The notes below the pieces were generated by a model. That model saw only the letters and a list, made by a program, of their open reading frames with translations, had not been told where the DNA came from and made no database searches. The position numbers and the translations under genes are program-made. A stretch of DNA of 64,000 nt. It comes from Methanoplanus endosymbiosus. Lineage in GTDB: Archaea; Halobacteriota; Methanomicrobia; Methanomicrobiales; Methanomicrobiaceae. The stretch spans positions 2,678,935-2,742,934 of the forward strand of contig NZ_CP096115.1 of NCBI RefSeq assembly GCF_024662215.1, read 5' to 3'. This document shows, in pieces, positions 45,883-54,960 of the stretch (position 1 is the stretch's first letter; every line of letters starts with the position of its first letter).

Positions 45883-46069
45883 AGTAATCTGTTAATTGTC
45901 CTGATGGTATTTAACTTTTGACCGGAATTACCGGTAGATTCGGGAGTGTTCTCCTCCGGAGAAATTATCCGGATAAATATGCTGTGAAAAAAAGGGTTTG
46001 ATTTTTCTGTCTGTTATCTGATTTCTGTTCTGTTTTTGTGTGGTAATTGTCCCACAGTTATCCTTTCGT

Positions 46070-47116
46070 TCAGTCCCAGGTGAGGTCAGGTTTTGTCTTA
46101 AGGGCTTTTACAAGCAGCTCTACTGAAGCTTCAACGTCCTTCATATCAACGACCTCAACTGGTGAGTGGATGTACCTTGCCGGAACTGAGAACGGAATGC
46201 TTGGTATCCCGTCCCTGACCAGGTGGATAATGGTTGCATCGGTGTTTCCGCCGTCTCCGACTTCAAGCTGGTACGGAATTTCGTTCTCCTCAGCTGTCTT
46301 TCTAAGCCAGTCTGATACTCTCCAGTCTGCCATAAGTCCTCTGCCGGAGGCACTTGCGAGAACAAGGACAGGACCTTTGCCCATCTCCACAGTTGCATCC
46401 TTCGTTGTCATGCCCGGATGATCACCCGGTATTGTTACATCCGTTGCAATGGCGCAGTCCGGTTTAAGTGCAAATGCACTGACCTTTGCACCTTTAAGGC
46501 CAAGCTCCTCCTGTACTGTAAAGACACCATAGATGGTATGTGGTGAATTACTCTTTTTAAGGGTCTCAATGAGAACTGCAACTCCAACCCTGTTGTCCAT
46601 TGCCTTTCCGGTGACACGGCTGCCTGCAAGGTCTGTAAATTCACGGTCAGTCGTAACCGGAGATCCGATCTCAATGCCAAGTTCATTTACCTCTTCTTCA
46701 CTGACAGCACCGACATCGATGAACATATTCTCTATTTTGATCTCCTTTTTCCGGTCCTCAGGACTCATCTTATGTGGTGGTTTTGCCCCGATTACACCAG
46801 TTACAGGGCCTTTGCTGCCGTGAATAATTACTCTTTGTGTGTACAGGACAGGGTTGAACCATCCTCCGACATGGACAAACTTTATAAATCCTTTTTCATC
46901 AATATGCTGAACCATCAGGCCGATCTCATCCATATGGGATGCTACCATGAATTTAAAGTCATCGCCCGGTTTTACTGCAATGAGATTGCCCATCTTGTCG
47001 GTGTAGATGTCATCTACATGACCGGCAAGTTCTTCCTTAATAATATCCCTGATATTTCCCTCATAGCTGGATACACCGTGTGCATCTGAAAGCTTCTTTA
47101 ATAAATCTTTTATCAT
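46070..47116 (-). CDS. M42-family aminopeptidase (TET-like)
   Basis: 348 residues. Metal and catalytic residues of the M42 family are visible: H in VASHMDEIGLMV, D in AMDNRVGVAVL, the catalytic E-E pair in TVQEELGLKGA, D in ATDVT, and H near the end in ARYIHSPVEVV. These dodecameric enzymes degrade peptides, probably downstream of the proteasome. GAGG precedes the ATG by about 9 bases. Confidence 0.92.
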   Translation of the reverse strand: MIKDLLKKLSDAHGVSSYEGNIRDIIKEELAGHVDDIYTDKMGNLIAVKPGDDFKFMVASHMDEIGLMVQHIDEKGFIKFVHVGGWFNPVLYTQRVIIHGSKGPVTGVIGAKPPHKMSPEDRKKEIKIENMFIDVGAVSEEEVNELGIEIGSPVTTDREFTDLAGSRVTGKAMDNRVGVAVLIETLKKSNSPHTIYGVFTVQEELGLKGAKVSAFALKPDCAIATDVTIPGDHPGMTTKDATVEMGKGPVLVLASASGRGLMADWRVSDWLRKTAEENEIPYQLEVGDGGNTDATIIHLVRDGIPSIPFSVPARYIHSPVEVVDMKDVEASVELLVKALKTKPDLTWD

Positions 47117-47260
47117 ATTATTTGCCTCTGATGTATTTTTTGATTATTTTTATAAAAATATTGTTGATGTTTGTGAATTTAATTTCAGACCATTTTATAC
47201 TGGACTGTGTAGTTTTTGATGTATCATAAGTATGAGGACATATGTCCCAAATGTAAAATC

Positions 47261-48361
47261 TCAGATTATCTTTTCCATTCTGAGCAGTGCCTCTTTTATA
47301 TTCTCTTCTGAGGAGGCATAGCTGAATCGTGCATAATTCTTTGAATTTTCACCGAAAGCGTCGCCCGGAATTGCGATAACACCTGCGTCAATGATCTTTT
47401 TAAATGTTTCATCTTCCATCGGGACGAAGAGATAGAATGCGCCGCCTGGTTTCTTAAAGTCAAAGCCAAGTTCTGTCAGTCCGTCATAGAGGAGGTTTCT
47501 TCTGGCTTCATATTCATCCCTCATCTGCCATACACAGTCCATACTTCCCCTGTAGCCTGCAATTGCGGCATACTGGGAGACTGAGGTTGCGCAGGTCTGG
47601 CAGTACTGATGCACCTTGATACTCTGCTCAATGAAATCCTCACTTCCGGCGATGAATCCAAGTCTCCATCCTGTCATTGAGAAGGTCTTGCTTGCCGCAT
47701 TTATTGTTACTACATTATCCCCGAACGCTGCGGCACTGACATGCTTTTTGCCGTCATAAATGAAATGCTCATATACCTCATCTGATATGACGGTTACATC
47801 TTTGTCATCCGCATATTCGACCACTGCCCTGATGGTATCAACGCTTTCAACTGTTCCGGTCGGATTTCCGGGTGAATTGAGCACAATTACCTTTGCATCA
47901 TCGATCATAGGCTTTAAGGCTTCAGGGTCTATCTCTAAGTCTTCTGTCAGTGCAAAAGGTTCAGGAATTCCTCCGGCAAGGACCGCACATTCCCTGTATG
48001 ATACAAAACCGGGGTCCGGGAATAATACTCTGTCACCATCATCAACAAGGGTCTGCATTGCAATATGCAGGCCCTCACCTGCACCTGCGGTGACAATAAT
48101 CTGATCTGCACTGTATGAGAGGTTATTCTCTCTCTTAAACTTCTCAGAGATAGCCTCTCTTAACTCCGGCACACCGTAATTGAAGGTATATCCTGTGAGG
48201 TTATTCTCAATTGCCTCAATACCTGCTTTCTTTATATGGTCCGGAGTTGGAAAATCCGGCTGTCCGATCCCAAGATTTACGGAATCCGCTTTTGCCTTCT
48301 GGAAGAATTTTCTTATGCCGGACATCTCAATTCCGGTCACCCGTCTGGAATATTCTGTCAT
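47261..48361 (-). CDS. PLP-dependent aminotransferase, class I/II
   Basis: 366 residues. LGIGQPDFPTP near the N-terminus, NSPGNPTGT, ISDEVYEHFIYDG, the Schiff-base lysine K225 in NAASKTFSMTGWRLGF, and RFSYASSEENIKEAL at the end. This is the aspartate or aromatic aminotransferase group Ib; the exact amino acid is not decidable. GGTGA lies about 5-9 bases before the ATG. Confidence 0.9.
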   Translation of the reverse strand: MTEYSRRVTGIEMSGIRKFFQKAKADSVNLGIGQPDFPTPDHIKKAGIEAIENNLTGYTFNYGVPELREAISEKFKRENNLSYSADQIIVTAGAGEGLHIAMQTLVDDGDRVLFPDPGFVSYRECAVLAGGIPEPFALTEDLEIDPEALKPMIDDAKVIVLNSPGNPTGTVESVDTIRAVVEYADDKDVTVISDEVYEHFIYDGKKHVSAAAFGDNVVTINAASKTFSMTGWRLGFIAGSEDFIEQSIKVHQYCQTCATSVSQYAAIAGYRGSMDCVWQMRDEYEARRNLLYDGLTELGFDFKKPGGAFYLFVPMEDETFKKIIDAGVIAIPGDAFGENSKNYARFSYASSEENIKEALLRMEKII

Positions 48362-48526
48362 ATTTTCACCATTTCCTCTATTTTATGGTTTGATTTAAAC
48401 GATAGTAATCCTTTCCGGCGGGCATCTCTTCACAGGATTGTTGTATCCGGATTCCGGGGTAAACTGCTGCCGGATTTAAGCCAAAAATATTATGTCTGTC
48501 TGAGAGATCAGATCACTTCTGGTTCT

Positions 48527-49129
48527 TTACTCGATATTTGCGTGCCGGCATTTAAGGTCAGACTCTTCGCACTCCATAATTTCCATCACTGCGGAGATTA
48601 TTGAGTCGGCAAATACCATTGACCCTGTCTCAAAGAGTGTGCCAAGCGGTGCAAAGGATTTGTGATCGCCCATCATCTGCCTGATCTCATACTCTGCTGA
48701 TTCGTCTTCCACTTTATCCCTGTGGCTCTCAATGACTACTGTACAGTCAGCAATCTTTCCGATTCTTGAGTCCTTTTTGGATGTGACGAGACAGATTCTG
48801 CCGTTAAGTGCCTTTGCGGTCTCACAGAGTTCTGCAATTGTTTTTGTCTCTCCTGACCCTGAGAAGGCGACTACTGTATCTCCGTCCTTCATCGCCGGAG
48901 TTATGGTCTCACCTATAACATATGACTTCAGTCCGAGATGCATAAGCCTCATTGCGAAGGATTTTGCAACAAGGCCCGATCTTCCGGCCCCCATTACATA
49001 GATGCTCCTTGAATTCTGAATTTCCTTTATAAACTGTGATACCTCCTTATCTGAGAGAGAGTCTGCCATCTCTTTCAGTTTGGATGCCATGAGGCGTATC
49101 ATGTCCTGCACATTTTCACATTCTGTCAT
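48527..49129 (-). CDS. hxlB: 6-phospho-3-hexuloisomerase
   Basis: 200 residues from the ATG at 49129 (an ATG at 49138 adds three residues). SIS domain with YVMGAGRSGLVAKSFAMRL, FSGSGETKTIAELC and the catalytic-end segment MGDHKSFAPLGTLFETGSMVF. In archaea the enzyme works with 3-hexulose-6-phosphate synthase to make ribulose 5-phosphate from fructose 6-phosphate, or to handle formaldehyde. The synthase partner is not adjacent in this window. Confidence 0.9.
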   Translation of the reverse strand: MTECENVQDMIRLMASKLKEMADSLSDKEVSQFIKEIQNSRSIYVMGAGRSGLVAKSFAMRLMHLGLKSYVIGETITPAMKDGDTVVAFSGSGETKTIAELCETAKALNGRICLVTSKKDSRIGKIADCTVVIESHRDKVEDESAEYEIRQMMGDHKSFAPLGTLFETGSMVFADSIISAVMEIMECEESDLKCRHANIE

Positions 49130-49276
49130 AAAAACCATCCCTATTTATGGTAATCAATTGTGATTATGATGCCGATTGTACTGATAAATATGTGGGCTGT
49201 CTGCTCCGGTATTTCTGGTCTGTTGTATTTTTCCGGAGAAATGCCGGGTTGCTGCCCTGATAAAAAAAGGTCTGGT

Positions 49277-49582
49277 TTATTTTTTCTGTTTTTCTATCTC
49301 TTCCTCAACTTCTTCGTAACCCTCGTCATAGAACTTCTGCTCGTCAGGTGCGAGGTGGTGAAGCAGTCTCAGGAACTCACCTGCATGGACTCTCTCTTCA
49401 TCTGCAATATCTGTTAACACTTCTTTTGCAAGTTCGTTGTCTGTGGACTCTGCAAGCTGCATATAGAGCTGAATTGCTTCATATTCTGCTGAGACCATGA
49501 AGCGTACAGCCCTGATTAATTCCTCATCTGTCAGTTTTCTGTCGCTTGCAAGACCTGAGAATGGTGATCCGAATTCCGGCAT
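49277..49582 (-). CDS. Ferritin-like diiron protein
   Basis: 101 residues from the ATG at 49582, with AAGGAG 8-13 bases upstream; the frame extends to 49660 without ribosome site. Two helices with the ferritin-like diiron signature: SAEYEAIQLYMQLAE and DIADEERVHAGEFLRLL, giving two E-x2-H-type half sites. Short and helical, with an acidic C-terminus (EEVEEEIEK). Related small proteins form the ferritin domain or cargo of encapsulins; no encapsulin gene is nearby. Probably binds iron as a multimer. Confidence 0.82.
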   Translation of the reverse strand: MPEFGSPFSGLASDRKLTDEELIRAVRFMVSAEYEAIQLYMQLAESTDNELAKEVLTDIADEERVHAGEFLRLLHHLAPDEQKFYDEGYEEVEEEIEKQKK

Positions 49583-49809
49583 ATTTTTTATACTCCTTAT
49601 AATTTTAATTACATTGCCTGATTGAATCTTTTTATATTTCAATATTCCGGAATATTTCATTTTTCCCCTGATATTCGGTAATATCCGGAGATTTTGGTTT
49701 TTTTGGTCATTCTGTTGCTTAAGTCCTGAGATTATTCTGATATTGTGTCGAACTGTTCATCTGAGAGGAGAATACTCAGTTTTTTAATTTCTGAAAGTCA
49801 TAAATTACC

Positions 49810-50256
49810 GTGATTATTGTGAAGAGAAAAAATATTGCAGATCTGCCCGGCGATACGACAGAGGATAAGTTCTCTTCAATGGGCATTATAAAAGGGGAGA
49901 AGTATGATGTTCTTGATCTCCGGAAGAAGGGCAGAATGTTTTCAGTTGAGGTTATTCTTTATTTTGAGCCGGAACTTGCAGTGAATTCCACTTATGAAAA
50001 GGATCTCACTGATTTTGCAGACGAACCTGTTGAAGGCAGGCCATTTGTTCCGGTTGATTTTTTCCTGAAATTCGGGGAGGAGAATGATCCCTCATTCAAA
50101 GGGCGGCTAAAGGAGTTCCCTCTTGAGATTAAAGTGGTGGATGTCGGGATGATCAAAGATCCGGATGGAAAGGATTCATATTATATCAGGGGCGTTATGC
50201 CTTTCCTTGATGAGTTTGATGTGGATGTGGAGCCAAAGTCCGGCCCTGCATTCTGA
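49810..50256 (+). CDS. Unrecognised 148-residue protein
   Basis: Starts at a GTG without a strong ribosome site and with no other ATG nearby in frame until late. The protein is soluble, acidic and beta-rich (YDVLDLRKKGRMFSVEVILYFEPEL; FPLEIKVVDVGMI; DSYYIRGVMPFLDEFDVDVE). I do not recognise the family. It sits alone between the ferritin-like gene and trpF. Codon use resembles its neighbours, so it looks like a resident gene. Confidence 0.6.
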   Translation: MIIVKRKNIADLPGDTTEDKFSSMGIIKGEKYDVLDLRKKGRMFSVEVILYFEPELAVNSTYEKDLTDFADEPVEGRPFVPVDFFLKFGEENDPSFKGRLKEFPLEIKVVDVGMIKDPDGKDSYYIRGVMPFLDEFDVDVEPKSGPAF

Positions 50257-50351
50257 TATAACTTCTTTTTCAGGGACCAGTTTCCATATATTTATCCGGA
50301 ATGCAAAATTATTCCGTCTGGGCTGGATGATGTTTTTTTCATCCGGAAATA

Positions 50352-50960
50352 TCACAGCTTTTTTCTTTTCAGCACCGGAAGTTTGCCGGCAGCCTTCAGA
50401 AAATCAAGGATCAGGAAGCGGTCTTTTATGCCCGGACTTTCCTCTACTCCTGAGCAGACATCAACTGCATAGGGGCTTAACTTCCTTATTGCATCGCTGA
50501 CATTCTCCGGATTAAGCCCGCCTGCAAGGATTACCGGAACTTTTGAATGCCTGATAACTTCTTCTGCAAAATTCCGGTTAAATTCCTTTCCTTCGCCCCG
50601 GCTTGAGTCTATGATGAGTGCATTGCAGTTTTTTGGGAGGTCTTCTGGATTGTGGACATTGTCAGATACAACCCGGATAATCTTTCCTCTGTATGAATCC
50701 GGAATCCTGACATCTGCTGAGACCTGTATTGCAGACGGGTTCACCTCTGCAATCTCTCTCATCTCTTCTTCTGATTCTGTATGGGTCACAATTACGGTAG
50801 AGACAAACGGCCCTAAGGCCGAAAAGATCTCCTTTGCTTTATCTGGTGTGACATTTCTCTTTGATTCCTCTGAGATTACAACCCCCACTGCATCTGCGCC
50901 CGATGTTTCTGCAAATACTGCATCGTTTTTATTGGTTATTCCGCAAATCTTAACTCTCAT
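50352..50960 (-). CDS. trpF: Phosphoribosylanthranilate isomerase
   Basis: 202 residues, a TIM barrel with the TrpF start MRVKICGITNKNDA (catalytic Cys in KICG), GADAVGVVISEESKRNV, and the end LAGGLNPENVSDAI followed by PYAVDVCSGVEESPGIKD (catalytic Asp in VDVCSG). It catalyses the Amadori step of tryptophan synthesis. It lies outside any trp operon here. AGGAAAT precedes the ATG. Confidence 0.95.
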   Translation of the reverse strand: MRVKICGITNKNDAVFAETSGADAVGVVISEESKRNVTPDKAKEIFSALGPFVSTVIVTHTESEEEMREIAEVNPSAIQVSADVRIPDSYRGKIIRVVSDNVHNPEDLPKNCNALIIDSSRGEGKEFNRNFAEEVIRHSKVPVILAGGLNPENVSDAIRKLSPYAVDVCSGVEESPGIKDRFLILDFLKAAGKLPVLKRKKL

Positions 50961-51047
50961 GGGATATTTCCTGTTTATTAGTATTTTTTCTGACCAATAA
51001 AGATTATTTGATCTGCCCTGTTATCTAATATCGGGAGGTTTGTCACT

Positions 51048-51818
51048 TTGAGAAAAAGGCTTGTTTCGTGGAATGTAAACGGTATTCGTGCCGTGCATAA
51101 GAAGGGTTTTCTGGATTTTGTAAGGGGTTATAACCCCGACATACTCTGTATTCAGGAGACAAGGGCGCATGAGGATCAGCTGCCTTCAGAACTCAGGCAT
51201 CCGGATGGTTATTTCTCCTGCTTTTCGTCAGCAGAGAAGAGAGGTTACAGCGGGGTTGCGCTCTATACAAAGGATGAACCTGAATCTGTCAGATTCGGAT
51301 TCGGCACTGATAAATTTGATACTGAAGGGCGGATTATCATTGCTGATTATCCGGATTTCTCGCTCTTTGACATATATTTCCCAAACGGAAAATCGTCTGC
51401 TGAGAGGCTTGAATTCAAGCTTGACTTCTACAGCGAGTGCCTGAGGCAGGCAGAGAAACTTCTTGCAGATGGCAGAAATGTCATCATCTGCGGAGATGTC
51501 AATACTGCGCATAAGGAGATCGATCTCGCACGGCCAAAGGCGAACGGGAAGGTGTCGGGTTTTCTTCCGGTGGAGAGGGCATGGATTGATAAACTTCTTG
51601 ATGCCGGTTTTGTTGATTCGTTCCGGATGTTTACAAAGGAGGGCGGTTATTACTCGTGGTATGACTTAAAGAGCCATGCAAGGGAGAGAAATGTCGGCTG
51701 GCGGATAGATTATTTCTTTGTCAGTGAAGAGTTAGCGGAGTCTGTTGTAAGCGCTGAGATTCTTGCGCACATTTATGGTTCTGATCACTGCCCGGTAACA
51801 CTTGAGATTGAGTTGTGA
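51048..51818 (+). CDS. xth: Exodeoxyribonuclease III / AP endonuclease
   Basis: 256 residues from a TTG at 51048 with GGGAGG about 9 bases upstream. Family residues: N in [16 protein letters not shown] in [12 protein letters not shown], the Y/H pair, D and N in [15 protein letters not shown], the W-rich [21 protein letters not shown] block, and the catalytic D-H in [11 protein letters not shown]. It repairs abasic sites in DNA. Monocistronic. Confidence 0.93.
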   Translation: MRKRLVSWNVNGIRAVHKKGFLDFVRGYNPDILCIQETRAHEDQLPSELRHPDGYFSCFSSAEKRGYSGVALYTKDEPESVRFGFGTDKFDTEGRIIIADYPDFSLFDIYFPNGKSSAERLEFKLDFYSECLRQAEKLLADGRNVIICGDVNTAHKEIDLARPKANGKVSGFLPVERAWIDKLLDAGFVDSFRMFTKEGGYYSWYDLKSHARERNVGWRIDYFFVSEELAESVVSAEILAHIYGSDHCPVTLEIEL

Positions 51819-51879
51819 ACCGGATTTCTGACCTTTAAAAAAGATTTTTGGGTTAGTGGTTCAGTTGGCTGTCCGTTTT

Positions 51880-52797
51880 TTATTCCCCGTTGTAGATCTT
51901 CAGGGCTGCTTCAGCATCTGCATTGTCAATCGTTATTGCAGAGATTGCATTGCACATTCTTACAGCTTCATCCAGTGATTTCTGGTGGATGTTTCTTCCG
52001 GTTGCATTGCCGGATGCTCCGCCGGTGTGGATCTGGTCGTATAACTGTTTCAGGAAATCCTCTGCTGAGACACTTGATCCGCCTGCGCATACCACCTTTG
52101 TTCTTCCGGCTGCTACAGTTGCCTCCTTTAAGATTTCAGCAGCGGTGAATCCTTCCTTTTTGGGTGAATTTACCTTTACAAAGTCAGCGCCGATTGTTGC
52201 TGCAACTCCGGCTGCGCCTGCGATTAAGTGCGGATCCTTCTCGTCTGCAACTGCCTTGCCTCTGGGGTATATCCAGAGAACGACGATAAGGCCGTGGATG
52301 TGTGCTTCAAAGATGATGTTTGCCGCTTCTGCGAGCATCTTCTCTTCGTATTCACTGCCGAGATAGATGGTATAGCCGACTGCTGCAATATCAAGGCCTG
52401 AAATTTCCCTGAATTTTGCGACCTGTGCAACTGTGTACAGCTGCGGGCTGTAAGGATCCTTCTGCGCAGTCTTTACAAGGTTTGTCTTTGAATTAAGTTT
52501 TACCAGGTATGGGACATCACTGTAGTCTCTGCCGTACCTTGCAATAAGGCCCAGCTGTGTTGCAAAGACTCCGATTTTGCCCTGTGAGGCAATCCTGAAG
52601 AGGTGTTCGGGGTCAGCATCGTCTGCGTGAATATCCTCACCATAAAAGTCGCTGTTTAAGTGCTCTACCTTCTGGTCGCCTGCAAAGAGCATGAGTTTTC
52701 CGCTCGCGTGGGTGATCATCTCATAGTTTTTGATGTAAGTTGCTTTTGCGCTCTCCGGCACGTCTGCCGGAACTTCGATATCGTATGTAAAAGACAT
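51880..52797 (-). CDS. Class I fructose-bisphosphate aldolase (DeoC/LacD family)
   Basis: 305 residues, a TIM barrel with LMLFAGDQKVEHLN, YLVKLNSKTNL, the Schiff-base lysine region GADFVKVNSPKKEG, and phosphate-binding VVCAGGSSVSAEDF. The archaeal members of this family are annotated as FBP aldolase or as ADTH synthase-like enzymes for aromatic amino acid synthesis; the length and GDQKVEH start favour the aldolase. Upstream 120 bases are AT-rich and lead into the tnpB element. Confidence 0.85.
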   Translation of the reverse strand: MSFTYDIEVPADVPESAKATYIKNYEMITHASGKLMLFAGDQKVEHLNSDFYGEDIHADDADPEHLFRIASQGKIGVFATQLGLIARYGRDYSDVPYLVKLNSKTNLVKTAQKDPYSPQLYTVAQVAKFREISGLDIAAVGYTIYLGSEYEEKMLAEAANIIFEAHIHGLIVVLWIYPRGKAVADEKDPHLIAGAAGVAATIGADFVKVNSPKKEGFTAAEILKEATVAAGRTKVVCAGGSSVSAEDFLKQLYDQIHTGGASGNATGRNIHQKSLDEAVRMCNAISAITIDNADAEAALKIYNGE

Positions 52798-53072
52798 ACA
52801 TATTCGTGTATTTAATAAATAAAAAACCTTGCTAATAATAAAAAGAACCTGCCGGAAATGTTCTGTTCCAACCGGATATTTTTCCGGTTATCGGGTGAGT
52901 CAGTCTTTTTATAATATGAGCGTAAAACCCCTTGGTCTTTAGCCAAGGGGATGTAAGCGATATTTACATACAAAACTGACATGATACATAAGAAGATATT
53001 TACTATGGTTTTTTCGTTTGTAGATCATAATGGCACAAAATATATATTGTGGTAAAACACAATTGCACGTGC

Positions 53073-54185
53073 ATGTTGAGGGCCTACAGATACCGAATGT
53101 ATCCTAACAAAGAACAGGAGAAAATGTTCTTTCAACATTTCGGCGCATGTAGGTTCATCTACAATTGGGGTTTGGGAAATAAACTCCGGACATACAAATC
53201 CAATGGTGAATCGATATCAAGATTTGTATTGAATAAAATGTTACCTGATTTGAAATCAGAACATACCTGGTTAAATGACATTAATTCACAGTCTTTACAA
53301 GGTGCAATATTAAATCTTGAAAATGCATTTACTCGGTTTTTCCGGGAAAAGAAAGGCTTTCCTAATTTTAAATCCCGGAAAAATCCAGTGCAGTCGTTCT
53401 CTGTTCCGCAAGGATATAAGGTGGATTTTGAAATTCAAAAAATCCGGTTGCCTAAAATCGGATGGGTCAAAATAAAATTACACCGAAGATATAACGGAAT
53501 TGAGAAAACTGCAACGGTATCTGTCACACCAACCGGAAAATTTTTCATTAGTATTTTGATAGACGATGGACAAAAACAAACTCCAACGCAACATTTTAGC
53601 GAAAATACAACAGTTGGTGTTGATCTCGGTATCAAAGATTTTGCAATATTATCCAATGGGGAAATGATTGACAATCCGAGAAATTTAAAAAAATCTATTT
53701 CCCAAATGAAAGTATTACAAAGACGGCTAAGCAGAAAACAAAAAGGCTCTAAAAATAGAAATAAAGCAAAAAAAGCAGTAGCAAAACTCCACGAAAAAAT
53801 CCACAATCAACGCAATGATTTCCAGCACAAACTCTCTTTTAGATTAGTATGCGAGAACCAAGCAATTGCAGTGGAAACATTGAATGTTGAAGGGATGTTA
53901 AAAAACCATAAATTAGCTCAGCATATCGCTGATGCCTCATGGAGTTCATTTGTTACTAAATTAGAATATAAAGCACAACGGCAAGGTAAAACAGTCTTAC
54001 GGATAGGGCAGTTTGAACCATCTACAAAAATATGTAGTGAATGTGGTTATTATAATCAGGATTTAACATTAGCGAATAGAGATTGGATTTGTCCAGACTG
54101 TGGGATACACCATGATCGAGATATTAATGCCGCAATAAACATCAGGAAATTTGCCCTTGATAGACAAAATCTAATTGGAATTTAA
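53073..54185 (+). CDS. tnpB: RNA-guided endonuclease TnpB
   Basis: 370 residues from the ATG at 53073 (MLRAYRYRMYPNKEQ fits the family start; a GTG at 53049 would add eight residues, neither has a ribosome site). N-terminal helix-turn-helix and wedge region, then the RuvC nuclease with D184 in GVDLGIKDF, E268 in AVETLNVEGM and D350 in HDRDINAAINI, and a zinc ribbon CSECGYY...CPDCG. All three catalytic acids are kept, so it should be active. TnpB cuts DNA matching its omega-RNA guide next to a short motif (TAM), which favours element retention. Confidence 0.93.
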   Translation: MLRAYRYRMYPNKEQEKMFFQHFGACRFIYNWGLGNKLRTYKSNGESISRFVLNKMLPDLKSEHTWLNDINSQSLQGAILNLENAFTRFFREKKGFPNFKSRKNPVQSFSVPQGYKVDFEIQKIRLPKIGWVKIKLHRRYNGIEKTATVSVTPTGKFFISILIDDGQKQTPTQHFSENTTVGVDLGIKDFAILSNGEMIDNPRNLKKSISQMKVLQRRLSRKQKGSKNRNKAKKAVAKLHEKIHNQRNDFQHKLSFRLVCENQAIAVETLNVEGMLKNHKLAQHIADASWSSFVTKLEYKAQRQGKTVLRIGQFEPSTKICSECGYYNQDLTLANRDWICPDCGIHHDRDINAAINIRKFALDRQNLIGI

Positions 54186-54200
54186 TAATTATACACCTTC

Positions 54201-54290
54201 GGGACGAGGGGAAGGGCCTGTGGACTCACGAATAATAGTTCGGAGAATGAAGCAGGAAGCCTCTGGGTCTTTAGCCCAGAGGTAGTTCAC
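54201..54290 (+). ncRNA. omega-RNA (reRNA) scaffold at the right end of the tnpB element
   Basis: Lies just after the tnpB stop, where IS605-type elements make the guide RNA. It contains the GAAGGGCCTGTGGACT core and the terminal hairpin, and ends at TTCAC. Ninety bases align gap-free with the copy at 2092-2181. The guide would be the flank from 54291 (TTTCTGAAAGG...). The terminal stem is supported by compensatory changes between three copies in this window. Transcription start not determined. Confidence 0.65.
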
Positions 54291-54404
54291 TTTCTGAAAG
54301 GTTAGAGTGTAACTGATCAATACAAAACCGGGAAGAATACCACCCAAACTATTTTTTAGTCCGGCGGATTATATACTGTTAATATATCAATGGCAGGTGA
54401 TAAG

Positions 54405-54923
54405 ATGAAGATGAAAATAAATTTTCTGGTGCTGACAGTTGCATTAGCATTGCTGGTAACAGGTGTAAGCGCATTTGATTCGCACGATCTGGATATAGAT
54501 GTTCAGGCGGACGGCAGTGCAGTTATTAATTATGACTATTCCCTCTCGTGGGGTGAGTCGATAGCCTTTGCATTATTTCCAAATAAAGAGGGTCTTTTAG
54601 AGGGTGGGCTTACCGATGCATTTGGAGATGACGCTGAAGTGCTTGATCTCACTTCAGAAGAGGTCTCGTTTAAGATTCCGGGTTTTGCAAAGGTCACATA
54701 CGGAAATGACACAACATATAAGACCCCGTCACTTCCCTATGACCAGGTGGGGAGCTATACAAAGAAATTCTCAGGCAACAATGCTATAATTGGTGCATAT
54801 ATTCCTGAATCTGACAGTCTTGTTCCTGACAAAACAACAATTACATTCCCTGACGGGTTTACAGAGACATACAATAAGCCGTATCCGGACGAAAAACTTC
54901 CTTCTGTAACTCATACGGTCTGA
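54405..54923 (+). CDS. Small secreted protein
   Basis: 172 residues from the ATG at 54405, chosen because the signal peptide (MKMKINFLVLTVALALLVTGVSA) starts there and AGGTGA is 5-10 bases upstream; an ATG at 54390 is also in frame. The mature part is beta-rich (DIDVQADGSAVINYDYSLSW) and resembles cell-surface proteins seen once per genome in Methanomicrobiales. TTATATA at 54369-54375 is a plausible TATA box. It follows the tnpB element by 115 bases. Confidence 0.62.
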   Translation: MKMKINFLVLTVALALLVTGVSAFDSHDLDIDVQADGSAVINYDYSLSWGESIAFALFPNKEGLLEGGLTDAFGDDAEVLDLTSEEVSFKIPGFAKVTYGNDTTYKTPSLPYDQVGSYTKKFSGNNAIIGAYIPESDSLVPDKTTITFPDGFTETYNKPYPDEKLPSVTHTV

Positions 54924-54960
54924 ATATCCTTTTTTTCCGGAAAAAAAGTATTGGCTGAAT

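Larger units (their letters stand above)
52919..54290 (+). mobile_element. Solo tnpB element (IS200/IS605 superfamily, IS1341 type)
   Basis: The left end (52919-52962) has a hairpin with arms CCCCTTGG/CCAAGGGG and loop TCTTTAG. The right end (54259-54282) has a hairpin with arms CCTCTGGG/CCCAGAGG and the same loop, followed by GTAGTTCAC at the edge. No tnpA transposase is present, so the element carries only tnpB and its RNA. Ends were fixed by comparison with the derivative at 1975-2181. The interior is more AT-rich than the host genes around it, as expected for acquired DNA. TTATAA lies 4 nt before the left boundary. Confidence 0.88.

Noticed and set aside
48527-49129. Formaldehyde-responsive hxlR-hxlB pairing with the HxlR at 4913
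   Set aside because: The genes are 43 kb apart, and HxlR is now a broad family name; the local partner of the regulator is hcp.
52798-52918. A tnpA transposase beside tnpB
   Set aside because: The gap to the aldolase gene is only about 120 bp and no Y1 HUH motif is found on either strand near the element.
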